Shown here one piece after another: positions 47,263-60,191 of a stretch of DNA of 64,000 nucleotides. The DNA lies in the NCBI GenBank assembly GCA_006384855.1, contig VCJN01001322.1:186001-250000 (forward strand). Reading direction: 5' to 3'. The DNA is from Tetraselmis striata (lineage: Eukaryota > Chlorophyta > Chlorodendrophyceae > Chlorodendrales > Chlorodendraceae). The position numbers were made by a program, and so were the translations under genes. Every line of letters starts with the position of its first letter. The first letter of the stretch is position 1. The notes under the pieces are model-generated. The model worked only from the letters and a program-made list of their open reading frames with translations, ran no database searches and was not told the origin of the DNA.

Positions 47263-50200
47263 TACGGTAGGTCGGGCCAGTCGTCGCCGTTCGTCATGTC
47301 TTTAGCGTTCACCGTCCTCAACGTGTTCTACGTGACTATCGCAGTGACGGTCGGCGAGAGCGTGCAAGAGCCGCCGGAATCGGTCGCCACCGTGTTAGAT
47401 GTGCAAAGTTTTGCTTACCGGTGCCCCCCTTTTTTCTTACTCTTGTTGGAGCCACAGCGGGCCTCCCCGCCTTCTACGGCCTCATTGGCCGCCTGGCTCG
47501 TGACTTCTTTCCCGGCTTCACTGGCACTATTCCAGGGACATGGGGCTGGTGGATCGACCGGATGGTGCCCCATCTAGGCTGGACGGAGGATGCTCTGAGC
47601 AAGTTGGCCGTCGTTATGGACATGGTCATCCATGTGCCACTATTGCGTAACGATGGGTCCCAGTCACACCAGTAGTGATGGCCTTCTCTACCGCAATGTC
47701 AGGGTACGTGCACGAAGCGGCCCGCGCTACGAAGAGGGCAAGCGCAGCTTGTCTGGCAGCGAGATGATGCCGAGCACTTGGAAGCCCGACACTACTTGGA
47801 AGGCCGTTGTGGAGACGGTTGTCTCTGTGGAGAGCACCGGGAGCAGGCATTTTGGCCACCGGATTCGTGCCGCCGTGCATTATTATACAACAATATGTTG
47901 GAGTTTTTTGGCCAGCCGGGACTGGGGCAAAAAGGCATTTCCTGGGATTTAAACCGTCTTTATTTCCCACTGCCGTACCCGCTAGTGCAATCCGTAACGC
48001 AACGTCGGTCACGTGACACGGTGGTTGCGTGACAAGATTGTGTATGAAGTCAAGCCGGAGAAGGCATCCGATGCGCCTTGATTCTAATTCTCGCGGAGCT
48101 AGCACGGCCTCCATATATGCGCGTGTCATGCAAGATTCCAAGTCCGCACCAACGCAGGCCGTCTCGCCTCATGTCTCTTCGGTCGCAGCGGGATGGCGCC
48201 TCTGCGTTCATTACTCTCGCGGAGCGGAAGCGGCGCCTCCGCTCCGACTCGGCAAAGGCAGATTCTGATGCGTGCGCTGCCGAAAAGGCTAAGGGACCGA
48301 TCGTCGAAATGAAGCGCGAGTGATCCACTTCCACCAAGCGCAACACATTCATTGACGACGACACGCGCGATGAGGACGAGGCAAACTTCAAGGCGTGGAA
48401 GCGCCTGCGCCTCGGCCTCAGACCACCGTCTTGGTTCCGGAATAGGCTAATCCGAAGCCCAAGATAGCGGATTTGCCCCCATTTGTGCCCAAGCGGCCCC
48501 GTGGCACCGTTCAATCACATATCCAGGGGGCATTAGTTACCTCGCTCAAACGTCTTCATCGACCTCGGGTTACGGCTTCCGGGAGGCGTCACTCGTTCCC
48601 GTCGCGGCCACTTCCACTCGCAGCGCCAAATGTAGAAATGGGTGCCATTGCCGCCAATGAACCACCCTCTTGTATAGTCGCTCTTGCGAGTGTATAGTCG
48701 CTCGTGGGTAAGTCCTCAAGATCCGCGTCCATTCGTTCGTTGGCGACGCAGATCTGCAAAACCGAGTGACGAGATTGAATTCCAAACTCACGGCCATGTA
48801 CGATAATGGGGAGATTACAACCGAGAATGGCTGGGATAATATTCAAGGCGCCCGATAGCAGCGCGTCGGTAGAAGTTTAGTGGCAGTCGCTAGTGCATGT
48901 GCATTAGAAAGTACTAGAGAAGGAAAGTTTTGCTTGCGTTAAGCAGAACCTTTTGAGCCGGGCCAACAGGCGGCGATGGCGGGCGATTCGAAGCGCCAAC
49001 AAAGCAGCGGGCCGCCGGACCTGATGCGGCCCGTAGTGTGATGCAGTCATTATCATGTAGCGCTACCTATAATTGGGCGCGTCGTGCTGATGACCGCGAA
49101 TACCCGTACATTAATTTGTCGCTCCTCACTTTTCCAACCCTTAGGGGGTAAAGTGGCCGCGAATAACCGTAATTCGTCCTCACTTTCCCCACCCCTAGCC
49201 GTATGTAGGAATCCCCTTCGGCATAGCCCAGGTACCCGGGTACCTACTCTTAGCGCGGTTGCGCACGGGAGACAGGTACATGTACATTTGTTTACTATTT
49301 GTCTTTATTAATAAAGGTGGAAAACCGATTTCTTGCGTACCTGTACTTTAAGTGTCGCAGCGACTATACTCGCGCTACTCATGCATCATGTTGTATGATT
49401 GTATATATACATACAGGCTCATGCCCACTTTTGTGAAACATGGATACACGCCGCTAAATAAACATAGTCCGCAGTATGGGTTCGTTTCGGACTTCACCGT
49501 TGACCGCGCTCCCTTTCCCCCGGACGCCAGCCTCGCCTCGCTATCAAACCGTTGTAGTGTGGTGTATCACCATAAGTTGGATATAATACTGTGAGTTCTT
49601 CACATGTCGTAGACCTCCGCCGCATCGAGTTTGGCCTAGATGACACCACGATTCGAGACTGGGCGGCTGCGAGTTTCGCCCGAAAATGCATTGATCCTCG
49701 CCGAGATTCGGCGAGGCATACTCGGAGAGTACACGGAGGTGATACAAAGGGAGCTTGGGATTCGAATTGCTGGCATTCTACGGATCCATATTTCCCCCAT
49801 TGCTGCCGCCGACGGCAAGGTTGGCTTTGGCGCGTCTCACTGCGATGGCATACATGGCAGCTTTCAACTCATTGCACACTTTGGGTGCCGCGACCCCTTC
49901 ACCGTGATATTTGGCGCGGTTCAGATGTGCCTCTAGACGACGCACTTCGTTTCGTTTCTCCCGACTTGGTGAGCCCCCCCCCCCCCTCTTCCATTGCGCG
50001 CTGCGTCCTTTTTGCGAGGCTTATGAAGAGATTCTCCACGGTATGCAGTATGAAATTGCGGCAACAAGCTCGTTGGGCACGACGATGCGGTGACTTGAGG
50101 AGAACCGCCTAGAGGTGTTGGTCTTCTTCCACAAGGCGGTGAAGAGTGCTTGCGCGACTCGGAACGAGCCGTACTCTAAGCGTGTCCCCATTGGCGTCCC

Positions 50201-51950
50201 ATGCGATCCTGCAGATCCCACGTACTTTGCCGCTTGCTACGAAGATCCTTACCGAGCGCCGTACTCCCGTCCCGCCTTGGCCTTTAGTTTGTCGCGTGTG
50301 AAAGCGCCTTTGCCGGCCCTTTGAAGGCTGGCGCGCACCCGGTGACGGCGGCAAGATGCATGCGTCGAGAACGATCGAGCTAGGCCCTTGCTTCCGCTTG
50401 TTCGCCATCTTCAGTGCCAATCGTGGCACTCACGCGCCATGACAAGATTGACAGATCACGCCTATACATGCCGCCTACAACGAGTAGGTGTACCCAACCA
50501 TCGACCGGGATAACACCGAGAATCGCTGAGCGCATGCGACGAAGAGGCTTTGTGAGGTCGTGCCGGAGTGGTACGACTAGAACCCCGACGAGCACTTCCA
50601 CGAAGAGCGTGTGAGGGAAAATGTGCGTGAAGCGTTGAAGCAAGTACCGGATGACGTGTTGATTGCCATGCGCAAGGCGACCAAGATCTGGGACTTTCCC
50701 CTTTTACTGCGCGGTTTTGAGCGAAGGTAATAGCGGACAACGCAGCCAACTTCTACTTGCGTAAGGCGTGCATATTTTGCTATGTAAGGATTGCGAGGTG
50801 CATATCATTTCGATGTAAGTGATGCCGTATGTGGCCTACTACAGATCCGCAGCGCATATATAGACTCCTAGAAGTGGGAATCTTCCGCGCGGACTTCGAC
50901 GAACGGCGGCGTCTAAGAAGGGGCATGCCTAGGCGATAGACATAATCAACACTGACGGGGGCTTTCATCGGACATAAACATGAAACCTCCCACAAATTTC
51001 CTCAAATTTCGTTATAAAAACGCAGTGCAACCGGTTTTGCTTCGCTCACACTGCGGGCGATTTCGGACCGCCTCCTCCGTTTTCTCCGCTCAGCCCAAGA
51101 GGTAGGGGAATATTAGCAGTGATTTAGTCGTTACTATGACTCATGAATAGCATGCCTACGAATCCTTTTCATACATGGAGCATATGCGTAATGTGGCAGG
51201 TGAATAAACACAGTATGGCCGATAGCCGATATAATATACTGACTATCGCAATTATATCTCAAAAAAAAAAATCCCGAGAGGTCGGGTGTTCTCGTCGCTG
51301 CCACCAAGGGCAAAAACACATCCAATGTAAAAAACCACGGCCAAGTGACAATTGAGTAAGGCCCGGCGATGCGTTTGCTGTCTTCCGCGAAGGCACTCAG
51401 GGATAGCGCATCTGCGTGAAAGTCGGCATGCCAACACGGCTCAAGGTCGCGTATGGGAGGAGTCACATGGAGGTCCCATTTCCTCCCCCGTAGTGTCGCC
51501 TTGAAAGATGGGGTGTCAATCTGCGATTGCAAGGCGATTTGGAGCTACGGTATCTGTGGACGCTCTCTCCTTTGGACCGCGTAGCGGTCCACCCCCGAGA
51601 TAGCGAGATTGCGAAAGCTTGCCGAAGATCTGGGCCGACCGGAGAGTACCGGCGGACCGACTCCGCCACGCCACCCCCGCCCTTTAGCGCCAACCCCAAG
51701 ATGGGGTCCCCGATGCCGGTCGTGGGCGCAGAGGGCGGGGGCGAGGTCACGGTAGAGGTCGTTGTGGATGAGGCAGTGCCGGAATCCCCCCTCGAGAAGG
51801 GTTGGCCCGGGGCCGGGGTGGTGCCGGCCCGGGGGCTAGGGCGGGCCGTGGGGCGCTCGGGTCGCAGGCCGGCCGCCGGGCCCCGTAGCCGCTGCCGCCA
51901 CCCGCGAGCAGCATGCCGGCCGCCGAGGCGGTCCCGGTCAAAACCGGATG
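47263..51950. other. Decayed mobile DNA, class unknown
   Basis: Long stretches have coding-like composition on the plus strand (for example FYGLIGRLARDFFPGF near 47500, YSKRVPIGVPCDP near 50180, VREALKQVPDDVLIAMRKA near 50625) but are broken many times. They match no family that can be named. A terminal motif at about 51057-51113 equals the left end of the element at 35133. About 48840-49500 shows no coding signal. Confidence 0.4.
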
Positions 51951-52302
51951 TACATAATTTATTCCGCCCGCCCATTGCCGCGCGCCTCGCCGCCCTCTGC
52001 CGCGCGCCCGCTCAGTGGCACTGCCGTGCGCGCTATTGATCTAAACTAGTTTATGGGGTTTCCATCCTTGACCTAACCGCTTTTCAGCTACAAGTGCTGC
52101 GCAGTGGTACGGGAACTAGTAACTGTTGTTGCGCCCTTGTTGGGTGCAGCACGAGTAGACATAAAAGCAGCCAGAACAGCTGAGCCTGCCATCTTCCAGT
52201 TTTCGCTGCGTTCCACGCAGCGATGTAAAAACTGTCTCGTAACCCGTTGCGAGCAAGGTCACCCCAGGTTGTTCAAGACCACACCCGGCTCGCCACCCGA
52301 GT

Positions 52303-53211
52303 GTGATATTCTCGTCCGTACGTCCGTGCGTTACTATGTCAGATGGAGAAGAACCCGTCGCTGAGCCGACGTTGCAGTCGCTGAACGCAGATATGAGGGC
52401 CCAGTCTTCATTACTGCGAGAGCTAGCTACAGTTGTGGCACAAATGACGGCTCGTGATCGCGTTGTTGATGGAGAAGGGGCACATGGCTCCGGCTCAGGG
52501 CAGCGCTTCGCGAGACAGCCGACAGGCAGCGGGGGAGCCGCAGAGCGCCCCGACTTGCTAGAGCTAGCCCAGAGCGGCCGTGTCGGAGCAAAATCCGTGA
52601 GTGCCGAGGATGATTACCTCGCGGTGCCAGAGCTACTGCAGAGAGCAGAGTCTGGTTACGAGGCCGTTCGACCGGTCAGCCGTGTGCCTGGACTTTTCCC
52701 TTTGAGCACCGACCTAACGAACGAGTACCTCAAGCAGGATGACCGGCGTCTGCCGGCCCAGGAGGAGTACTTGTGGATGTCGTGCTTCGGTGCCCACATG
52801 GCCGCCCTTTTTGTGGCGCTCGACGAGCTACTGCCCTACGTCCCTTCCAGCAACCAGGACTTCACCCCCTACCTCGCGAGAGCCCGGAACCACGCCGAGG
52901 CCATCGACAAGGCGTTTCGGTTTCGTTTGGCCTTCCTACGGAAGCTCAATGAGATCAAGCGTGTCCACGGTGACCAAGGTGTTCTGGATGTGCTGCGAGC
53001 CCAGCACTTTCAGCCTGCTTCGGAGCATCTGGGTTCCGCGATCTTTGGGGACCTCATGCGGGACTACGAGCGTCGTGTCTTCGAGGCGACCGTTGCCAGC
53101 AGCGCCAAGGCGACCGCTACTTCTCGAGTGGCGGCTGCAGCTGCAGGTCGCGGGCGTGGGCGAGGACGTGGCGGCGGACGTGGACGTGGCCGCGAAGGTG
53201 AGCACGAGTGA
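52303..53211 (+). CDS. ORF1 (gag position) of split-repeat element, copy 2
   Basis: 302 residues; differs from copy 1 at only two residues while most base differences are silent. Same acidic start and Arg/Gly-rich tail. Confidence 0.65.
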   Translation: MIFSSVRPCVTMSDGEEPVAEPTLQSLNADMRAQSSLLRELATVVAQMTARDRVVDGEGAHGSGSGQRFARQPTGSGGAAERPDLLELAQSGRVGAKSVSAEDDYLAVPELLQRAESGYEAVRPVSRVPGLFPLSTDLTNEYLKQDDRRLPAQEEYLWMSCFGAHMAALFVALDELLPYVPSSNQDFTPYLARARNHAEAIDKAFRFRLAFLRKLNEIKRVHGDQGVLDVLRAQHFQPASEHLGSAIFGDLMRDYERRVFEATVASSAKATATSRVAAAAAGRGRGRGRGGGRGRGREGEHE

Positions 53212-53247
53212 CGGTGTGGGGCGCCGTTCGTCGGAGCTGCAGGAGCC

Positions 53248-54873
53248 TTGCGAGGCCACCTTTCGGTGACCGCCGCAAGACGCACCCTTGCAGCCCAACG
53301 GCGGGATGAGCGCCCTGTGTCAGGACCTGACCCCCCCACCTTACAGACTTCATTTAGACCTTCCTCGGTGCGGCGCTTCTTACAGCTACAGCCGAGTGCG
53401 GCTCAACCATCCGCACACCTGCACATGGCGGCTCAACCATCCGCCTTTCTTACAACCCCATCTCTGCGTTCGTCGGTTGTTACATTACGAGTTACAACCG
53501 GTTCGCAACGACCAAGTTTCGCGCGTGTACGTTACGCACGGGACAGGCGCTATGAGCGCGAAGGGCGCGCGGGGCGGCCCTCCTACCTGAACCTAGCCCC
53601 GCAAACCCGTACTGAAGCTACTGCAAACCCGTCCAGCAACTACCGGCCAACCGCCGGGAACCTAACCGCTGCTGCCGAGTACTTTGCAAACAGTAGCCGT
53701 GCCGGTGGCACTCTGTCAGTAAAACGACGCACTTACGTAATCGACGAGCCCGCAGCTATCGCTCCGTGGGCTGCGTCACTGCGATCCCGACTACAGGACG
53801 CGTTCGGCTCAGACGAGCTAGGCCAGCGGACGCTCGACCTGCTCTCCAGCTCCCTCAGCGCTCAGACCCTCAAGAGCTACGCCGGCAGGTTGTCTCAGTT
53901 CGCTGAGTTCTGCCACGACTCCGAGAACATCAGCCCGCTAGAGGCGACTACTGCTACTGTTGTTCGGTACGTTGCCTGGATCGGGGAGCGAGGGCATATC
54001 GCAGCTAAGTCGCTGCAGCCCTATCTGTCTGCCATCAACACCTTCTTCGAGCTGCACAACCTCGTCCCGATCGCCAAGGACAGCCTACACCTCACTTCGG
54101 CAAGACGTGGGTTAATGTTACGTCAGCGTCGACTGGACGCTGCCCCTCTGCGTGTCCCTCTGCCTGCGGAGGTGGCTTACCGCTTCGTCTCAAAGGCCGA
54201 GCTAATTGTGTCTGCTCCTTACCCAGAGTCCCACTTCGACTACCGAGCCCTCTTGGCCTCGGTTGTCAACTTCCTGTTCTTTGCCAGGGGCCTGACTGGC
54301 GTCTTTTGTCGAGTGCAAGATGTGCATGTCGACACCTACAACATCACCTTGCAAATCTACCGCGAGAAGGGTCGCGCCGGCCGGCGGGGACCTGACGACC
54401 TGCGCGTACTTCTCCTTCCAGTGTCCGAGCACCCTCGAGTGGCACGTCTCTTGCGCTACTTCATCGACAACGTCCAGTCTGTCCCCCTGGTTACTGTTGG
54501 CTTGGCTACCTCTACCTTCTGGGCTGTCAATGTGTCTGAGCAGTCAAAACCTTGGACTGCTGCTACGATGTCAGACTGGTTGTCTACAGCAGTCAACCTA
54601 GTCAACGCTGCTCCCCCTGCTGGCACTTCCTGGACTTCACACAGTCTACGCAAGGGCGCAGCCTCTGCAGCAAACGCCATTGGAGCGCCACTGTCCCACA
54701 TCCGCTACCAGGGCGGTTGGGCCACTAACTCTGATGTCGTTCTGGACTACATCGACCCCAACGTTCTTCCTTCTCCTGGCGCGTGGTTCTTCTTTGGACA
54801 CATCGCCCCCCTCCGCCACTTCCAAGTCCAACAGGACTCCGCAGCGGTGGCCTTCCCAGTGCCTCCTTCATGA
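53248..54873 (+). CDS. Tyrosine recombinase (DIRS-type) of split-repeat element, copy 2
   Basis: 541 residues, about nine residue differences from copy 1. The Arg (FFARGLTGV), H-x-x-R (HSLRKG), GGW and LDYID positions are the same in both. Confidence 0.85.
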   Translation: MRGHLSVTAARRTLAAQRRDERPVSGPDPPTLQTSFRPSSVRRFLQLQPSAAQPSAHLHMAAQPSAFLTTPSLRSSVVTLRVTTGSQRPSFARVRYARDRRYEREGRAGRPSYLNLAPQTRTEATANPSSNYRPTAGNLTAAAEYFANSSRAGGTLSVKRRTYVIDEPAAIAPWAASLRSRLQDAFGSDELGQRTLDLLSSSLSAQTLKSYAGRLSQFAEFCHDSENISPLEATTATVVRYVAWIGERGHIAAKSLQPYLSAINTFFELHNLVPIAKDSLHLTSARRGLMLRQRRLDAAPLRVPLPAEVAYRFVSKAELIVSAPYPESHFDYRALLASVVNFLFFARGLTGVFCRVQDVHVDTYNITLQIYREKGRAGRRGPDDLRVLLLPVSEHPRVARLLRYFIDNVQSVPLVTVGLATSTFWAVNVSEQSKPWTAATMSDWLSTAVNLVNAAPPAGTSWTSHSLRKGAASAANAIGAPLSHIRYQGGWATNSDVVLDYIDPNVLPSPGAWFFFGHIAPLRHFQVQQDSAAVAFPVPPS

Positions 54874-55257
54874 CTTGGCGCTACCCCTTCTCCGTCAATC
54901 CACCGCTCTCTCCGTTCGCTCAAGACTGGCAAAACCAGACTCAACTTTGAAATGATCTAAACTAGTTTATGGGGTTTCCATCCTTGACCTAACCGCTTTT
55001 CAGCTACAAGTGCTGCGCAGTGGTACGGGAACTAGTAACTGTTGTTGCGCCCTTGTTGGGTGCAGCACGAGTAGACATAAAAGCAGCCAGAACAGCTGAG
55101 CCTGCCATCTTCCAGTTTTCGCTGCGTTACACGCAGCGCCCCCCCTGACTCCGTTTTCCCTCCACGCTTTTCGCTAAACCTTCCTGCCAATTTCGGCTCT
55201 TGACCGTGTAAAACAGCCTGCGCGACCTTTTTGGCAAAACCAGACTCAACTTTGAAA

Positions 55258-58200
55258 CGCGGATTAGGCCAGAGCGCGCAGCGAGATTGTCGGGCTTCAA
55301 GGAGCAGATGGAACCGTAGTTCACGGCAGATACAGCGTCGCGATAACGTGTGGTATGCGCCTAATGAAGTGTATTACGAGTACGTCACGGAATGACTACA
55401 GACAAGTGTCGTGCTACTGGTAAGATTACATGATGGGTATAGAGTATTACAGTGTAATTACTACGAGACAGGCTGGGAGCCTATTGTCCCCAAGACTCTA
55501 GATGCATTTTAAGTGTAAATCGTGAAAACGCGTATCTTGAGGATGTCCATAACGTGCGTTGCGCTGATTCTTGATGCGATGGAGCATGTGCGCGTTGTGG
55601 GTGTGCATTGAATTCCTGATGTTTCGTGTTGCTCCGCAACGCGTTCTGGCCCAACAGCGTGAGCTGCGTGTTGCGGAGGATCACCTGACCGAGTCCGTGA
55701 GCTTGATATCTTCTGAGCTCATGGACATGCAAAGCTCCATCAGCGACGGGTCGCTGCTGCCTATCATCAACACCAAGAAGAACAAGCGGCATTATGTGAA
55801 GGCTTCATCCGTAACTTGCAGCAACTGATCACTGACTTTGATCTACGGGGCAAAAGCATTGACAAGCTGCTACACCGGACTTTGTCGTTTGTTCTCTGGC
55901 AAGTCCGTGGAGAACTTGCAGAAGCTAGTGACCATAGTTGGCAAGTCACAAATGTATGTGTATGGTGATGCGTATTCAAAGCTCAAGCGTCGCCAGCTGT
56001 CAAGATTAGCCTGTAACCCCGATCACACCTTGAAGCGCCCTTTTCACTGCTACGAGGCGGATGGTGGTTCAATCTCTCGGACTCACCGCCTGGCAATCCT
56101 CATGACAATGGCAGGCCAAACAGATGACCATTGATTCCGCACCTGTGCGGCATCATGTCAGTGCTCCCCTACCGTGCGGCACATCGGCTGAGGCTGATGC
56201 CGAGATATGTTATTGGCAGCAACCTCGGAGGTGATACTTCAGTGCGCTCATATGATTGCCCCACGGCATGACATGCATGTGTACTCTAGATCGTATAAAG
56301 CAGGGGTGGCAGTCGTTGATATTGCTGGCGCACTGTAGGAGCATGGCTTGGCGTTGGAGTACCTATTGTGGTTGGTTTCGGACAGTGCCACCACAATGGA
56401 GTCAACTCGTAAACTGATGGAAGAAAAGCGGAGGCGTGTGATTTCGGAGCTCCTGGCTGCAAGTGATTATGGTTGCATCGCCGCTCTGATTCGCTATCAT
56501 GCCGTTATTAAATTGGTTTGTTGGACTGACGCATGTCTTTGCATCAAATGTTGTCATATTTCCTTCGTTTATCGCGGCGCCATTCCGCGCTTTGTTTGTT
56601 GTTGTGGTGGACCCAATCACTCGCGAGGAGAGCCGGCGCTTCATCCCATTATTGCACATATACATGAATCCAAACATGCAGCATCAGATACGCGCTTGCC
56701 TCATCTCTTGCGCACCTTGCGGCCGTTTCGGTATGCTTAGTACATATACATATATATGTATATGCCGTTCACGTGTTGTCACTCCTATGGCATGTTCACA
56801 GGGAAAGAATGCGAATCTCTGATGAGAACGGCCAGCATGCCGAATCTCTTCTGAGAAATGTCTTATGGGCATGTATAGGGAGGTGTACCGCGATCTGCAC
56901 GATCCGCGCTTGATGCTGGGATTTTCTGTGCTAGCAAAGCTAGATTCTGTGGCAGACTACATGTACACGGTCTTTCAGGTATGCGCCCTATCTGCCTGCC
57001 TGTCAGTTGGAGTGAATGCTTGCATGATATGTTAGTTGCCGATTTTGTGATGGTATTGACACATACTTGTGGCTACATGCCATAGTAGATAGAAGATGGA
57101 TTCACCATGTACCGTGTGAAATCCGATATGGAGAGAGTGTTGTACACGCTAGCTTCGTTGGAGCGCAGCTTTGACTCCGAACTCCACGAGGAGATTGAAT
57201 TTGCTGCGCCTTTCTTTGATGACACCGGTTTTAGCGCTGGTGAGGCACCATCCGCTCCGTGTAGTGGCTAGCTTGCGCCTAGAGCGTCGCCGTGGCAATG
57301 GCTCCACGACCTGAGGCGTGTGGAGCAGGCGTGGCGGAGCCTATCTTCTGCGGAGAAGGAAAGCGCGTTGCAACAAAACAATGCTTCGGCTGCAACACGG
57401 TAACTTTCATTCAGCACCGCCTGGTGTTGTATGCAAGCCGCTGATTATATTGAGCATATTCACACTAAATACATTCCCTCTCGCATGCGTACTGTGTGGC
57501 TTGCAGGTTGGTTGTCCATGCATGCGGATGGGCATATTGAGGAGCAAGATTTGGAGGAGGAGGAGGAGGAGGAGGAGGAGGAGGAGGAGAACGGTGCTCA
57601 AGAGGAGGGTGGGCATGATGATGACGGCAGCGATCCAGACGAGGATGACGAGACAGTTACTCATCTATGCTTTTTGGTGATGGATAGCATTCTAGGGCGC
57701 CTTGATGGTTCCATGGAGCATGGTGTCATGTCGGAGAGCGCAGCAGCAACAAGAGATCGTGCAATATCTCCATGTGATGACATAGACGCTCCGGCACCCG
57801 ATATGGAGATGGCGTTAGTGCCCTTCGGAGCACATGCATCTCCAAGGCAGAGCAGCACGCCTTTCTTGCCTGGCCACGACGCTGCCGAGATATCTGCTCA
57901 GCCGGATACCGCAATGGATGTATGCAGCGAGCAACACCCTCACGGAGGACATGGTCGCTCGTTTTGCCCAGCCCCTCGTATTAGTGCAGCCGCATCCTGG
58001 TCTCATGAGTGGTGGTGATCCAGCTTGCGCCACTAGATTGGACGTGTCGGAGAAGCCAGACGCGTTCCGCCTAACAGACGCCATGGGCGGGGCGGACCGT
58101 TTTGTTGCAGCCAAGATGGCGTGCAAACGCTTGCTCCGCCATTACCACCGTTAACTTACAAAGCATGCCGCAGACTGGTACGTTGTTCGGTTCCCCGCGC

Positions 58201-59520
58201 GGCTTGCCATTTATTGGGACCCAATTGCCGGGATGAAGAACATGAGGCGTGATGGGCACCTGACTGGCAAGGTGTGTGGACGAAATTGCAAGTGCTGCAC
58301 TGCTGGTGTGCGAGCCTCTCGGTGTACCGCAGGACGCACGCGTGGTCTATGGGGTTCTGGGAGCACCCCGAGCTGCTGGCGGCTGTTGAAGAGAGCATCG
58401 ACAGAGCCAGCCCTGCCATTCCGCTTGGAGAATCAGTATATGTTTAAGTCGGCGTTAGGATCGCCCGCATGGGCGTCAGCTTACATCCAGTTTTGGATGA
58501 GTTCTATGGCGCGCGTATCTCGGAATCGCGTCGATTTCATCGATGTGGACCGAGCGCATGCTCTCCAAGCTGAAGCGCCAAATTGGAGGCCTCAGCTGCG
58601 TCAACTCAGGACGCGTGAACTTCCGTATGTACAAGTACAATAGCCTTTCCCAGCCGCCATGCACTCAGATGGAGTGGAAGGATATCATGAAGAAGTTGCG
58701 GCAAGAGAACGCAGAACGCAGCCGTGCAAAAGCTGCTGGCGGGGTGCCTGATCGCCACGGCTTCATTGTTGCCTTTGAGAGGCAGTATGCGCAGGTAGTA
58801 AGACCCATCACATCATTTCATATGCAGTAAAAGCAAACAGCTTGATAACCTTGTAACATGTCTTACAAATGAATGATGTTATATGTATGTTGCAGATGCG
58901 TGAACGCCGGGCATTCAGCGAGGCTCAAAGGCTGCGAAGGGAGATGCAGCAATTGGAAGCCAATGTTGCCTCTGTTGTGCATGATGCTTTGAAGGCACGG
59001 CGTGCGCGCATCTCCGCCATGCTAGAGCAGCATATAGTGGCGCGGGTGCGCTGGATGCTTGCTCAGCTGGATGCTCTCAGCGCCCGAACCAAGCGGGACA
59101 AGGAGAGCTTGAAGCGCTATCTGGTTAATAACACCGCAACGCTCGATAATAAGGAGCGCATTGGAGCGCTGGCCTCACTGGCCATGGCGTCTGAGAGCGT
59201 GGAGGGTGTGAGACGCTACCATGGCAACTCGGGAAACCGTACCACACACTAACTTGGAGTGGCCACATCATGCTCAGCTCGAACCTTGGCCAATGGAGAA
59301 GCGCATTAAGCGCGTCACAACGCTCAGTCCGCAGCAAACTAAAGAAGGCCCTCCTCTGCTAGTTGGCGGCCAAGTGGTGCCCAAATGATGAAGATGCTTT
59401 GCAATTGCCTAGTAATACGGCGGCTACTCTGAGAAGTGCACTGCTTGAATGGATTGGTGAACGTTAAGCCAGCAGCAACAACACGTACAACATCAAAATC
59501 GCTGAGAGTGACATTTACAA
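55258..59520 (+). pseudogene. Large decayed gene-like tract, unknown
   Basis: Coding-like stretches with intron-like joins: AVVDIAGAL and LEYLLWLVSDSATTMESTRK (about 56310-56410); RLMLGFSVLAKLDSVADYMY then, after a GT-AG gap (56979-57088), GFTMYRVKSDMERVLYTLAS; a (GAG)n acidic run (57547-57590); ADWYVVRFPARLAIYWDP (about 58170); ERMLSKLKRQIGGLSCVNSG (about 58550); and, after a clear intron (58796-58895), a coiled-coil RRAFSEAQRLRREMQQLEA to 59252. Frames change often. The layout suggests an old, large transposon or a lost host gene; the family could not be named. Confidence 0.4.
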
Positions 59521-59928
59521 GGCAGTGATGGGAGAAGACATCTCAACTCTTGTCAGTTCCGCTACTTAGCCGTTAGCAGCCTTCAATTGCAGTGGCATGC
59601 TGTAGCCATCGCGTTGGCATTAGGTGCCCTATTAGGTGATACGGTACCTAGTATTTAACAAGCAGTACATTACACTGAACACCAGTTGCTCGCGACAGCC
59701 CCCCAAAAAAGCTTAAGCGCTACGCGCAAATAAATTCACCGGATTTGAACACCACTCGCCGAGAGCTGTCGATCGAACGAGGTGCGATATGTCCGGTAAA
59801 GCTGACACATGAAGAATTCGTTTATTCATTGGTCCGGGCATCTTCCGAAATCTGGGGGGCTAAGGCTTGACCGGACCGACTGCAGGGGCAGGATGATTCA
59901 ATACCGCGCGCCTACGGGCAGCACGACG
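59521..59928. other. Spacer
   Basis: No gene or clear repeat is seen. Confidence 0.35.
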
Positions 59929-60191
59929 TTTTTTCCCCCCGCCCCCGGGACAGGACTGGCACCAGTGAAACCCTTGCAGCGTCTCTACGACGGCCGTTTG
60001 GGCAGCGATCCAGTTACGGAAAGCCCTGGGTAGGCGATGCTCCGTTATAGTCATCAAACAAATTGCCGAAGCATTCTGCAAGACTAATTATAGGCCAATG
60101 ACAGAATTTCCAACACTGTTGGATCACCGTCTAAAACACTGCCATCAAAATACCCGGCACTGACCACGAAAGGTCCGCCCTACCCGATGAT
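59929..60191. mobile_element. Dispersed repeat 'C', copy 2
   Basis: 263 bp matching the interrupted copy at 32786-33270, here without the SINE-like insertion. A 9-bp direct repeat AGCACGACG lies at 59920-59928 and 60192-60200, a likely target duplication. No inverted ends or coding frame. Confidence 0.7.

Larger units (their letters stand above)
52038..55257 (+). mobile_element. DIRS/PAT-like split-direct-repeat element, copy 2
   Basis: 3,220 bp, the same length and orientation as the copy at 39891. A at 52038-52222 and 54954-55138; B at 54928-54952 and 55233-55257. Both frames are open. Flanks differ from those of copy 1 and show no clear target duplication, as expected for recombinase-driven insertion. 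Confidence 0.85.
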
